From contig NZ_CP021431.1 in NCBI RefSeq assembly GCF_002158905.1, positions 3,364,001 through 3,428,000 of the forward strand: a DNA stretch of 64,000 nucleotides, read 5' to 3'. Position numbers and translations under genes: made by a program. Source of the DNA: Yoonia vestfoldensis. GTDB taxonomy: Bacteria; Pseudomonadota; Alphaproteobacteria; Rhodobacterales; Rhodobacteraceae. Numbering within the stretch: position 1 is the first letter of the stretch; every line of letters starts with the position of its first letter. A model generated the notes under the pieces. That model was given only the letters and a program-made list of their open reading frames with translations, was not told the origin of the DNA and did no database searches. Below, piece by piece: positions 18,599 to 26,143 of this stretch.

Positions 18599-18622
18599 CA
18601 GGCCCGGAATAACCCGGGCCTG
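18599..18622 (-). terminator. Hairpin after flagellin copy 1
   Basis: CAGGCCCGG pairs with CCGGGCCTG around a short loop, 20 bases after the flagellin stop and before the 133-aa gene. No T-run on the minus strand, so it could stabilise the flagellin mRNA and attenuate the downstream gene. The same hairpin follows copy 2. Confidence 0.6.
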
Positions 18623-18642
18623 TGTTTCGCGTGGTGGTGCGC

Positions 18643-20148
18643 TTAGCCTTGCAGCAGGCTCAGCACGCTTTGCTTGGAGGCATTCGCCTGCGCCAGCATC
18701 GCGGTGGAGGCTTGCTGCAGGATCTGCGACTTGGCAAGGCTGGTCGATTCCGCCGCAAAGTCAGCGTCTTCGATACGGCCACGGCCACCTTCGAGGTTGA
18801 TGGAGATGTTGGTGAGGTTGCTGACCGTGTTGTCAAGGCGGTTGGAAACTGCGCCAAGTTCTGCACGCTGTGTGTTGACTGTTGAGATAGCGGCATCCAT
18901 CAAAACAATCGACGCCAAAGCTGCGTCACGAGTGCTGATGTCAAAAGCACCAGCAGCGGTGACTGCATCAGCACCAGCGGTAGTTTCAGTTACTGTGAGG
19001 CCAGTAGCATCAACGCCCGTAGTTGCTTTTGTCACAGCACCAGCAGCTACCTCCGTAGACTCAGCACCACCGCCGCCAAGCGTGAAGTTGCCTGCCTGAA
19101 CACCTGGAGCAGTCGCTGTTAGAATAAGTTTGTCAGCACCCGATGAAACAGTAAAACCAGTGACACCAACAGCCTGCAAATCACTAGCAAGTGCGGCTAC
19201 GTCAGCGAAACTTGTTCCAGTTGTAGTGAACGTTTCGCCACCAATCGTAAGAGTAACTGCAGCATCAATATCACCGAAAGTTATGCCATCAGTTGCAGCC
19301 TCTTGTACCTCAGCAGTACCAAGTGTTGTTGCGGTCAGGTCTTCAGTACCACCACCGGTCACTGTGAAGGTGCTGACAGTTGCCCCTTCTGTTTTGGCGG
19401 TAGCAATAAGGTCAGTGCCACTCGCGCTGAAAGTCCAATCGGTGTTGTCAGTATTCGCATTCAGTGATGTTACGATATCGTCAAGAGATGTAGCGTCTGC
19501 CGCATCAACAGTCAGGTCTACGCCGTCAATCGTCACGGTGACGTCAGCATCAACCGCGGTAAGGTCAAAATCTGAAAAGTCACCAGTCAGCACTGCCGTT
19601 GCTGCATCGGAAGCAGCTACTGTGGTATCCGAGGCACCAAGCGCCGCAGTTGTCATTGCAGAGATACTAACCGTAATTTTATCAACGTCACCAGTGTTGC
19701 CGCCAACCTGCAGATTGAAAGTACCATCGCTACTGCCGCCACCGGCACCAGTCAGCAAGTCTTGGCCAGCCCAAGTAGTCGCGCCAGCAATACGGTCTAT
19801 TTCAGTTGTCAGCGCCGTAAATTCAGCCTGAAGATTGGACCGATCAGTGCTGTCGTTGGTATCGTTCGCAGCCTGCACAGCCAGTTCGCGCATCCGCTGC
19901 AGGATGTTTTCGATTTCCTTATGCGCGCCTTCGGCGGTGTTGATCAATGCCTGACCGTCCTGGGCGTTGCGGATCGCCTGGTTGGTGCCGCGGATTTCCG
20001 AGCTGAGGCGCGATGCAATGGCCACGCCAGCTGCGTCATCTTTGGCAGAGTTGATGCGCTTGCCGGTTGACAGGCGTTCCATCGAGGTTTCCATGTCCTT
20101 GTTGACGCTGGTCGCGGAAGCCGCGGCCATCAAGGCGCCGGTATTCAT
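18643..20148 (-). CDS. fliC: Flagellin, N-terminally shortened copy
   Basis: Filament subunit of 501 aa. The conserved N-terminal D0/D1 (NKDMETSMERLSTGKRINSA, RMRELAVQAANDTN) and C-terminal D1/D0 (ISINLEGGRGRIEDADFAAE to QSVLSLLQG) flank a variable Thr/Ala/Asp-rich centre. Unlike copy 2, which begins MALAIATNTGALM, this copy begins MNTGALM: six residues are missing. The ATG lies inside an inverted repeat (20147-20166) where integrase-linked DNA begins. No Shine-Dalgarno sequence precedes it, and the promoter region of copy 2 is absent. It may be silent, weakly expressed, or activated by recombination. Confidence 0.9.
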   Translation of the reverse strand: MNTGALMAAASATSVNKDMETSMERLSTGKRINSAKDDAAGVAIASRLSSEIRGTNQAIRNAQDGQALINTAEGAHKEIENILQRMRELAVQAANDTNDSTDRSNLQAEFTALTTEIDRIAGATTWAGQDLLTGAGGGSSDGTFNLQVGGNTGDVDKITVSISAMTTAALGASDTTVAASDAATAVLTGDFSDFDLTAVDADVTVTIDGVDLTVDAADATSLDDIVTSLNANTDNTDWTFSASGTDLIATAKTEGATVSTFTVTGGGTEDLTATTLGTAEVQEAATDGITFGDIDAAVTLTIGGETFTTTGTSFADVAALASDLQAVGVTGFTVSSGADKLILTATAPGVQAGNFTLGGGGAESTEVAAGAVTKATTGVDATGLTVTETTAGADAVTAAGAFDISTRDAALASIVLMDAAISTVNTQRAELGAVSNRLDNTVSNLTNISINLEGGRGRIEDADFAAESTSLAKSQILQQASTAMLAQANASKQSVLSLLQG

Positions 20149-20166
20149 TGTATCGCTAAATACAAT
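20147..20166. other. Inverted repeat at flagellin copy 1 start, candidate recombinase core site
   Basis: ATTGTAT, six bases (CGCTAA), then ATACAAT: perfect 7-bp arms with a 6-base spacer, the general layout of a tyrosine-recombinase core site. The left arm overlaps the ATG of flagellin copy 1. A second inverted repeat (AACTTTG/CAAAGTT) follows at 20169-20191. I did not find the same core at the right end of the accessory DNA, so its role is open. Confidence 0.4.
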
Positions 20167-20402
20167 TCAACTTTGCGTTGATTTCAAAGTTAAAATCACG
20201 CCTGTCATCCCGTGTCGACAAAACTGCACACAAGACAGTGACATTTTATCTTAATAACAATATCTTGGAGTTTTATTTAGGCTTGCAAGGCGTGGCGGTA
20301 TGAACCGAGACGCAGTTACAATACAGCCAAAATATATCCATTGTCCAGATACACAAAACTCGCTTAACGTGTGTAAAAGCTCAATGGTCTGGAAGCAATC
20401 TC

Positions 20403-21698
20403 GTGCAGTTCACCACTAAAAACATCGAAACGTGCACCAACTCATCAGACCATCGTCGGCTGACCTACACCGACCCAGCTATGCCTGGCTTGCAGCTTGA
20501 GTTGTTGCGAAAGTCCAAGAAGTTCCGGTTTCGATATCTATGGCATAGCAAGCAACGCTCAGTCGTGATTGGGGAATTTCCAAGTTTAAGCATCAATGAT
20601 GCGCGCGCGAAGGCAACGGAATTCAAGCGCTTGCTGGCAGACGGCATTGATCCACGCGAAGCCAGACAACAGAAGAAAAGCACGCCAACTGTTGGCGAAT
20701 TCTTTTGGGAACATTTTCTGCCAAACGCGCGACGATATAAAAGCAGCTGGGAGCTCGACCAGTCAACTTATGTAAATCACATAGGGCCGAGGTTTGCCGA
20801 AATTGCGATGGACCAAGTCACACCCACCAACATAGACGAAATCGTGGAGCGCTTGTCCGGACAGGGGTATGCACCCGGCACCATCAACCGCGTGCTGATA
20901 CTGTTTGGATCACTGTTTACACTTGCGAACAAAAGGCGTGTGCCGTGGGTGCCGGCCCGACAGGATTTGCACATCAAGCTTTTGCCCAACCCGCTGAAAC
21001 TGGAACGATATATTTCTCCAGAAGAAACACAGCGTCTATTTGTTGAACTTGAGCGCAGCCGCAATCCACTGCTCAAATACATCGTGGCTTTCCTGCTGCT
21101 GACTGGAGCACGTAAAAGTGAAGCTTTGAACGCAAAATGGGTCGACTTTGATTTTGCCGTTCAATCTTGGACAATCCCGCGCGCCAAAGGTGGTGGCCAC
21201 CGCCGTGTGATGATTTCCTCAGCTATTGAATTGATCCTCGATGACGTACGCGATGTTCATCTTAGACAAAGCGGAACAATCAATCCTTTGGTGTTCCCAA
21301 ATTTCAAGACTGGCGAACCATTCATCAACGTATATCGCACTTGGGATTATGCGCGGCGGCGTGCTGGCTTACCCAACTTGAGAATGCACGACCTTCGTCA
21401 CAGCTTTGCTAGCGCCCTCGTCAACCGCGGTGTCTCCATTTACGAGGTACAAAACCTGCTGGGTCATTCATCAATCAACACCACCAAGCGTTACGCCCAC
21501 CTGTCGCCTGAACGACTGCGTCAAAGTGCCGAAGTTGCGTCATCCGTGTATAGCGCACCAATGGCTGCATCAAAAACGATGATGGAACCCGAAGTACCAG
21601 ATTTCTTGTTGTCGCTGCTGATTGAAACACAAGCGTCAAAGGCAGCCACTTCGGACTGCGCTCAGCATTCTACAGCTGTTCCACGAGGAACAAGCTAG
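20403..21698 (+). CDS. Tyrosine-type integrase
   Basis: A 431-aa site-specific recombinase of the phage/island integrase family. It has an N-terminal arm DNA-binding domain (DUF4102 type, about 1-90, with GEFPSLSINDARAKATEFKR), a core-binding domain (about 95-180), and a catalytic domain with Arg in TGARKSEA near 236, HDLRHSF near 334, H in LGHSS near 357 and nucleophile Tyr in KRYAHLS near 367. Start GTG at 20403, preceded by GGAAG. It faces away from flagellin copy 1, and its promoter shares the 254 bases holding the candidate core site. The C-terminal codons overlap a parS-like palindrome (21677-21692). Confidence 0.92.
   Translation: MQFTTKNIETCTNSSDHRRLTYTDPAMPGLQLELLRKSKKFRFRYLWHSKQRSVVIGEFPSLSINDARAKATEFKRLLADGIDPREARQQKKSTPTVGEFFWEHFLPNARRYKSSWELDQSTYVNHIGPRFAEIAMDQVTPTNIDEIVERLSGQGYAPGTINRVLILFGSLFTLANKRRVPWVPARQDLHIKLLPNPLKLERYISPEETQRLFVELERSRNPLLKYIVAFLLLTGARKSEALNAKWVDFDFAVQSWTIPRAKGGGHRRVMISSAIELILDDVRDVHLRQSGTINPLVFPNFKTGEPFINVYRTWDYARRRAGLPNLRMHDLRHSFASALVNRGVSIYEVQNLLGHSSINTTKRYAHLSPERLRQSAEVASSVYSAPMAASKTMMEPEVPDFLLSLLIETQASKAATSDCAQHSTAVPRGTS
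21677..21692. other. parS-like 16-bp palindrome, site 1
   Basis: TGTTCCACGAGGAACA, overlapping the last codons of the integrase gene. It is the exact reverse complement of site 2 (25592-25607) and differs from site 3 (27993-28008) at one position. The form resembles the ParB site parS (TGTTTCACGTGAAACA) with changes at symmetrical positions. Confidence 0.6.
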
Positions 21699-21770
21699 GC
21701 GTTGTTGAAGCTGAACATATTGACCTGAGATTTCAGAGCGAATATGATTAGATCACATAGGGAGGCTGGA

Positions 21771-22010
21771 ATGGCTAAAGCAACCTCAATCATTCTGGGT
21801 GAACACTTCGATCACCTGATATCTCAGCAAGTGCAGGCTGGGCGATATGGCACGGTCAGCGAAGTGATACGTGATGCATTGCGCTTGTTCGAGCAGCAGC
21901 AGACAGCAATTCAGCGGCTCAACGACGCAATTGAAGAAGGATATGCAAGCGGCATAAGTGAACCGTTTGATTGGGATGACCTGTTCGACGAGGCTGCTGC
22001 TGAAGCATAA
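21771..22010 (+). CDS. parD: ParD-like antitoxin
   Basis: A 79-aa ribbon-helix-helix antitoxin of the ParD/CopG type. Residues 1-45 give the DNA-binding fold (SIILGEHFDHLISQQVQAGRYGTVSEVIRDAL), and the acidic tail (about 50-79) should bind the toxin. Start ATG 21771 is preceded by AGGGAGG. The stop overlaps the toxin start as TAATG, so the pair is translationally coupled. Confidence 0.9.
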   Translation: MAKATSIILGEHFDHLISQQVQAGRYGTVSEVIRDALRLFEQQQTAIQRLNDAIEEGYASGISEPFDWDDLFDEAAAEA

Positions 22011-22312
22011 TGCCTGAAATCAAGTTCACAAACGCAGCACGGCGTGATCTCAAAAGCATCTTCACCTACAGCACGCGCAAATGGGGTCAGCAGCAAGCAA
22101 AACGTTACGCCGATCAGCTCTTTGTACACGTTGAAAAAATCGCAAGCGATGCAGTCTTCAGCAAAAACATACCAAGCACTCCGCGTGATTTGAGGCAAAG
22201 CTCAGTTGGAAGACACCTAATCATTTTCGAACAGACCGACGGCCAAATCCTGATTGTTCGCGTACTACACGAAGCGATGGATATCACACGGCACATCGGT
22301 CAATCTGACTAA
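22010..22312 (+). CDS. parE: ParE/RelE-family toxin
   Basis: A 100-aa toxin of the ParE branch. It starts PEIKFTNAARRDLKSIFTYS and contains GRHLIIFEQTDGQILIVRVLHEAMDI, the typical ParE C-terminal strand pattern. ParE proteins poison DNA gyrase. With ParD it probably stabilises the surrounding element. Confidence 0.9.
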   Translation: MPEIKFTNAARRDLKSIFTYSTRKWGQQQAKRYADQLFVHVEKIASDAVFSKNIPSTPRDLRQSSVGRHLIIFEQTDGQILIVRVLHEAMDITRHIGQSD

Positions 22313-22316
22313 CCAG

Positions 22317-22883
22317 CTATAGCAACTCCACCGCAGCGCTCATCTGATCAGCGTTCACGTCGATGTATCTTTGTGTCGTCGAAATATGCGCGTGCCCCGC
22401 AAGTTCCGCCAACACACGCACGCCAATGCCTTTGTTTGCGAGCCTTGTGATGTAGGTGCGCCTTCCCGAATGGCTTGACGCATCTTTCAGCCCAACTGCC
22501 TTGTAGATATCCAGAAATAGCTGACACATCGTGTTTGCTGAAAACGCACCGCCCTTTTGGCTCTCAAACAGCGCGCGCTCAGGATTGTTGTGACCAAGTT
22601 CGGCGGCATAATCTGCCAGCACCTTTCGCATTCGCTGGCTCAGATATACTGTACGGGTCCTGCCCCCTTTGCTTTGGGCAGCGCTGAGTACGAACTGCTC
22701 GCGGGTCGCACCTTGTTCGTCAACTACGTCACTGTACTTCAGCGCAGCGATTTCACTGGCACGCAGCCCTGCATAAAAACTAAACTGAACGATGGCTTGA
22801 TCACGTGAAGGATAACGCCTGCTGCGGCAGTATTGCAGCACGCGGCGCAGTTGAGTTTCGTTCAAAGTTTGGGCCTGGCGCAT
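22317..22883 (-). CDS. Short tyrosine recombinase, FimB/FimE size
   Basis: A 188-aa protein made almost only of the catalytic domain of tyrosine recombinases. Visible are Arg in YAGLRASEIAALKY near 43, HSGRRTYIT near 140, H in LAGHAHIS and Tyr in TQRYIDVN near 175. There is no arm or core-binding domain. FimB and FimE, which invert the fimA promoter, have this size and make-up; single-domain recombinases also occur in integrative elements. It is convergent with parE, 4 bases apart. Two inverted-repeat pairs lie just upstream of its start. Confidence 0.85.
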   Translation of the reverse strand: MRQAQTLNETQLRRVLQYCRSRRYPSRDQAIVQFSFYAGLRASEIAALKYSDVVDEQGATREQFVLSAAQSKGGRTRTVYLSQRMRKVLADYAAELGHNNPERALFESQKGGAFSANTMCQLFLDIYKAVGLKDASSHSGRRTYITRLANKGIGVRVLAELAGHAHISTTQRYIDVNADQMSAAVELL

Positions 22884-22887
22884 AGTA

Positions 22888-22932
22888 AAAACCTCATATT
22901 ATCATATACTTGACTATACAGTCTGAGGTTTT
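22888..22932. repeat. 9-bp inverted repeat flanking the recombinase promoter
   Basis: AAAACCTCA (22888-22896) and TGAGGTTTT (22924-22932) are perfect inverted copies 27 bases apart. The A/T-rich spacer contains the likely -10 (TATGATAAT on the minus strand) of the short recombinase gene. It could be a repressor operator or a recombinase binding site. Confidence 0.6.
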
Positions 22933-22992
22933 GGTTGGGCTACCGAATTCGCCCCCAATCCGTTTGTTAAAAAAAACAATGGCTTACACTAT

Positions 22993-23022
22993 AACCTCAC
23001 AAAGCGCATATTCTCTGAGGTT
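22993..23022. repeat. Second AACCTCA/TGAGGTT inverted repeat
   Basis: AACCTCA (22993-22999) and TGAGGTT (23016-23022), 16 bases apart. The same half-site as the pair at 22888-22932, so four copies of one motif lie within about 135 bases. Confidence 0.55.
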
Positions 23023-23084
23023 TCATTTTGACCGCATTTGAGCACGGCTGAAACCGGCTCAGCGCTCGTCACTGCCACGTCATC

Positions 23085-23107
23085 TTGACCTTAGCTATAT
23101 TAGCTAA
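23085..23107 (+). promoter_or_regulatory. Promoter -35 and operator of the Phd/PemK-like pair
   Basis: TTGACC (23085-23090) is a plausible -35 element. It is followed at once by TTAGCTA, three bases, TAGCTAA: an inverted repeat of the kind bound by antitoxins for autoregulation. An A/T-rich -10 zone (TATATTATATAA) and AGGGAGC follow before the ATG at 23138. Confidence 0.5.
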
Positions 23108-23137
23108 TATGTGTATATTATATAAAGGGAGCTGACC

Positions 23138-23380
23138 ATGCGTAACTTCTCATCAACAGAACTGGCGAACAATACCGGTGACGTGCTGGCAGCAGCAGCG
23201 CAGGAACCAGTCAACATCCAACGACATGGCAAAGCCCGTTATGTGCTTCTGAGCGTTGAGCAGTTTGAACGGTTAAGCATGAGAGCAGATCAGCGCCGTA
23301 CCATTCATGTCGATGATTTAGGCGCAGACGAGGCAGATGACCTTATCGCGCAGCTCGAGCACAGCATCGCACATGACTGA
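23138..23380 (+). CDS. Phd/YefM-type antitoxin
   Basis: An 80-aa protein with the Phd fold signature: N-terminal FSSTELANNTGDVLAAAAQEPVNIQRHGKARYVLLSVEQFERL, here spanning residues 4-47. The acidic C-terminus (about 55-80) should bind the toxin. Its stop overlaps the start of the toxin gene by 8 bases. Confidence 0.85.
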   Translation: MRNFSSTELANNTGDVLAAAAQEPVNIQRHGKARYVLLSVEQFERLSMRADQRRTIHVDDLGADEADDLIAQLEHSIAHD

Positions 23381-23792
23381 TGTGCCACATGCAGGTCACG
23401 TGCTGCGCTATCCCTATTTATGGGCGCGGCAAGCAGGACAGGGCGAAACTGAAGGCCGCAAACCGCGTCCTTGTGCCGTTATTTTGGCACTGAGCAGTGG
23501 CAAGGGGCAAACTGAACTACGCCTATGCGCCATCACCACGCAGCCGCCGAGGCGGGAAACACACGCAGTTGAAGTGCCTGAAATTGAAAAACGCCGCGCT
23601 GGATTAGATAGCAGTGTGGCGCTGTGGGTGATCGTGGATGAGCACAATCTGGATGTGTTTGAGCAAAGCTTTTATATCGAGCCACAAAGCATGCTTGGCG
23701 CATTCAGCAGCACTTTCACAAAAGAGCTTCAAACGGCAATGATTGTGGCCTTGCGCCAACGCAAATCAAACGCAGTCCGCAGACGCGATTGA
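23373..23792 (+). CDS. PemK/MazF-like toxin
   Basis: A 139-aa protein beginning with an SH3-like stretch (LRYPYLWARQAGQGETEG, then RKPRPCAVILAL) as in PemK/MazF-related growth inhibitors, which cleave mRNA. Start at ATG 23373 within the antitoxin's last codons. Its length is a little above classic MazF, and its activity is inferred from the fold and the antitoxin partner. Confidence 0.7.
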   Translation: MTDVPHAGHVLRYPYLWARQAGQGETEGRKPRPCAVILALSSGKGQTELRLCAITTQPPRRETHAVEVPEIEKRRAGLDSSVALWVIVDEHNLDVFEQSFYIEPQSMLGAFSSTFTKELQTAMIVALRQRKSNAVRRRD

Positions 23793-24530
23793 CCGTATTT
23801 GAGCCGCTTATTTGCGCAAGTTGATAAATAAACTTGTAAGGCAAAACATAGGCTCAACAAACGAGATCAAGGCTGGCACGCCGATTATGACAGTGCTGCA
23901 AACCCGTTCTGATGTGAGACGGTGCGCAAACGGATTGCTCGTTATCTGCTTCAATCAACTACCCCATCGTCTGGTGGGATGCCTTAAGCTGTAGAGACGC
24001 AAATGTTCGGTCTGCCCTCAGCTTTGATTGTCGTAATGGTGTGCGGTTAATAAGGCAGTGCTGACGTGTTCAGTGCTGCTTGCAAGTGAGATGGATGACA
24101 ACCTCGGCAACGAGACCCATCGTCATATAGGAGTGCCTGACTGTATAGGTCCTATATGTGTGTATGATACGCTGGTAATAGAGATGATAGCAAAACCTGC
24201 TCTTCCAATTTGGTTCAGTGATACAGTCTGACTGCGACGTGCAATGGATATTGTGGTGCGCAGTTTTTAGATCGACGCCTTTATAGGCGTTGATCTGACT
24301 GCTCCTTGCAATGTCAAAGAAAAAAATAATCAAAAAAAGATAAAACAAATCAAAGACGAAGAACAAAAGCGAAGCAGAGCTGAAGCTTCGACAGAAACGC
24401 AGTTGATGTCGCTGAACATCATACAAGATATCACATGCGTTTGAGTTCTTTGGAAAAGCGATGATGATTATATTGCCCAAACTATGGCTTGAACACAGAA
24501 CAAAGCCACAGATGACATCGCAATATTATG
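23793..24530. other. Gene-free A/T-rich stretch
   Basis: No open frame here has a convincing start, codon use or family. The region contains a purine-rich, low-complexity stretch (about 24315-24370) and a strong hairpin at 24269-24296. It could hold a small RNA or be decayed element DNA. Confidence 0.5.
24269..24296. other. Strong isolated hairpin
   Basis: AGATCGACGCC pairs with GGCGTTGATCT (11 pairs, one G-U) around TTTATA. T-run lies before it, not after it, on the + strand, so it is not a normal terminator in either direction. It is the only marked structure in this gene-free stretch. Confidence 0.5.
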
Positions 24531-24854
24531 TCAGTATTCGTCCACGAACATGATGGTCAGCACACGACAGGTGACGTTTGGGTCAGCTGGGTCAGGTGAG
24601 TGATACTGCAGGTCCAAGTCGAGATAATCCCATTTCCAAAACACCACGTCATCTTCGACCGCAAATGAGCCAAAGTCGTGTTCGTTGTAGCTGTCGTTGT
24701 CTGTGGTGAAACTGCTGTAGTGCTGAACATTGCACAGTATCTGATTGAGGCTGTCATGGTCGCGCACAGCGGGGGTGAGGTGCACTCGGCACTCAGCAAA
24801 GCTCTGTCGTGCGCGGTCATTGAGGTCTCGTATGCGGGTGGTTTTGCACTTCAT
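24531..24854 (-). CDS. DUF3768 family protein
   Basis: A 107-aa protein matching DUF3768 by its pattern RIRDLNDRAR near 8, then FTTDNDSYNEHDFGSF near 50, VVFWKWDYLD near 71 and SPDPADPNVTCRVLTIMFVDEY at the C-terminus. The family is common on alphaproteobacterial plasmids and islands; function unknown. Start ATG 24854 chosen over an in-frame GTG one codon upstream. Confidence 0.8.
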   Translation of the reverse strand: MKCKTTRIRDLNDRARQSFAECRVHLTPAVRDHDSLNQILCNVQHYSSFTTDNDSYNEHDFGSFAVEDDVVFWKWDYLDLDLQYHSPDPADPNVTCRVLTIMFVDEY

Positions 24855-24937
24855 CACCGCACAAGCAATATGGTCACTTATAGCGTTGGACGACCAAATT
24901 CTGCGTGCGTGATAAATACTGCCACAAGGAGAAGCCC

Positions 24938-25255
24938 ATGAGCCAACAAACCCTACGCGAAGTACGCGACAGCCTGCTGCACTTGAACGCCGTCAACAGT
25001 GAGCGCGAGTTCTGTGAACGCTGGCTGTGCAAAAGCGAGTGCTATCTGCGCACACTCAAAATCAACCACATCGATGCCAGCGCCGATGCCCTTGCCACGC
25101 TTGCCAGTAAACTGGGGCATTATGCTGGTGAACTCAGCAACAGCCCCCAAAGCCATCACCGCCATCACGCACGAGAGTTTGCACGCCTCAAGCGATTATG
25201 TGAACACAGTTTGTTCGCGCAGGCAGAGCGCAAGTGGCGGAGGGTCACAGCGTGA
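24938..25255 (+). CDS. Small helical protein of unknown function
   Basis: A 105-aa basic protein, mostly helical, with a pattern (SEREFCERWLCKSECYLRTLK) like small plasmid/island proteins that read a winged or HTH-like fold, perhaps the DUF6626 group. Start ATG 24938 has AAGGAG upstream. Divergent from the DUF3768 gene. Confidence 0.6.
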   Translation: MSQQTLREVRDSLLHLNAVNSEREFCERWLCKSECYLRTLKINHIDASADALATLASKLGHYAGELSNSPQSHHRHHAREFARLKRLCEHSLFAQAERKWRRVTA

Positions 25256-25373
25256 ACAGTTTGGCGAAATGGGTTTTGCGAAGGGAAAAATCTCTGCTGC
25301 AAAATCTTAGGGGCCAGTACTTACACATTTGGGCTGGTGATTTTACATCACCCCATTGCAGCAGGCGGGCAGG
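25256..25373. other. Short spacer without a recognised feature
   Basis: Together with the doubtful small frame at 25374-25538 and the stretch to 25690, this forms about 435 bases with no certain gene. The only firm feature is the parS-like palindrome at 25592. Confidence 0.4.
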
Positions 25374-25538
25374 ATGCGAATAAGCGAAGTGGTGGGCGAA
25401 GCTGTGTGGCAGCACCTCCCGCTACCCAAGCCAAAACCCTTGCCCATACCCAAGCACACCAAGTCCAAGCCACCAACACCCAAGAAGAACACAAAGCCCA
25501 AGCCATTCAACGAGCCAAAGCCAGATGAGCTGAGCTGA
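25374..25538 (+). CDS. Doubtful Lys/Pro-rich peptide, 54 aa
   Basis: The frame encodes a short Lys-Pro-rich protein (PKPKPLPIPKH and similar). A GGGCAGG lies before ATG 25374. The composition is unusual and the length small; it may be coding or just repetitive DNA. No family recognised. Confidence 0.3.
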   Translation: MRISEVVGEAVWQHLPLPKPKPLPIPKHTKSKPPTPKKNTKPKPFNEPKPDELS

Positions 25539-25591
25539 CAGCACACGCTCAAGGCGAAGTGTTTGGAGGCGCTCAACCCTAATGCTGAAAA

Positions 25592-25607
25592 TGTTCCTCG
25601 TGGAACA
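25592..25607. other. parS-like 16-bp palindrome, site 2
   Basis: TGTTCCTCGTGGAACA, the reverse complement of site 1. Its left flank (CAACCCT, then TGAAAA just before the site) is shared with site 3, as is the following CG. Confidence 0.6.
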
Positions 25608-25690
25608 CGTGCAATGTCAAACGGAGCCATTCCGCTATTGTCGCAACGCAAGCATCGGCTATCGTCTTACGAAACACGAAGGAGCGAGTG

Positions 25691-26089
25691 ATGAACTATA
25701 TTGTTTCCCCCAAATACAAGAAATCTGTGCGCTACAAAACAACTTATAAGCACTCAACAAGAGACAACATCTTCGCAATTCACGACGAATACTTTCGCTT
25801 CGAAAGTTTTCTCGTCGAATTCCGAGCTGGCATAGATATCGAAAAGGTCAAAGATTGGGATGTACTTGATTTGGACGAGGACACTGTGGTTGATAGCTAT
25901 GAAAGCCAAGAAGATGGCACAGATGTGGGCTATGCCGAATGGAATTTTTCTGGGCTAACGGACGAAGAGCGTGAAGAACTCGAACAGTATATCGAAGAAG
26001 AGTATGGGCTCTACGATCACGAGGACTGGGAAGAAGTCGAACTTGAGATTTCGATAGAAGGTGGTGTGAACATAGAGCCTGCCAAATAA
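25691..26089 (+). CDS. Acidic protein of unknown function, 132 aa
   Basis: No family recognised. A basic N-terminal 30 residues leads into a strongly acidic rest (DLDEDTVVDSYESQEDG, DEEREELEQYIEEEYG). The acidity resembles DNA mimics or antidefence proteins, but that is only a compositional hint. Start ATG 25691 has AAGGAGCG upstream. Codon use is A/T-rich compared with the flagellar genes. Confidence 0.6.
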   Translation: MNYIVSPKYKKSVRYKTTYKHSTRDNIFAIHDEYFRFESFLVEFRAGIDIEKVKDWDVLDLDEDTVVDSYESQEDGTDVGYAEWNFSGLTDEEREELEQYIEEEYGLYDHEDWEEVELEISIEGGVNIEPAK

Positions 26090-26091
26090 AA

Positions 26092-26116
26092 AGCCGCCCC
26101 GCAGTACGGGACGGCT
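26092..26116 (-). terminator. Terminator between convergent island genes
   Basis: AGCCGTCCCG pairs with CGGGGCGGCT (one mismatch) and is followed on the minus strand by TTTTTA. It terminates the gene at 26144-27052 and may work for the 132-aa gene as well. Confidence 0.8.
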
Positions 26117-26143
26117 GTGTAGGCTACAGATTAACTGCGCAGT

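Larger units (their letters stand above)
18178..20145. repeat. Left copy of the duplicated flagellin module
   Basis: This block and 28313-30754 are direct repeats. Both contain a flagellin gene, a hairpin and the 133-aa gene in the same order. The ends of the flagellins and the 133-aa genes are highly similar; the central flagellin regions are unrelated in sequence and length. The last 59 bases (20087-20145) are identical to 30696-30754, after which similarity stops abruptly. Confidence 0.9.

Noticed and set aside
24070..24480. Minus-strand open frame of 136 codons in the island
   Set aside because: Composition follows the low-complexity A/T DNA (FFVFDLFYLFLIIFFF), with no start context or family. 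Treated as gene-free.
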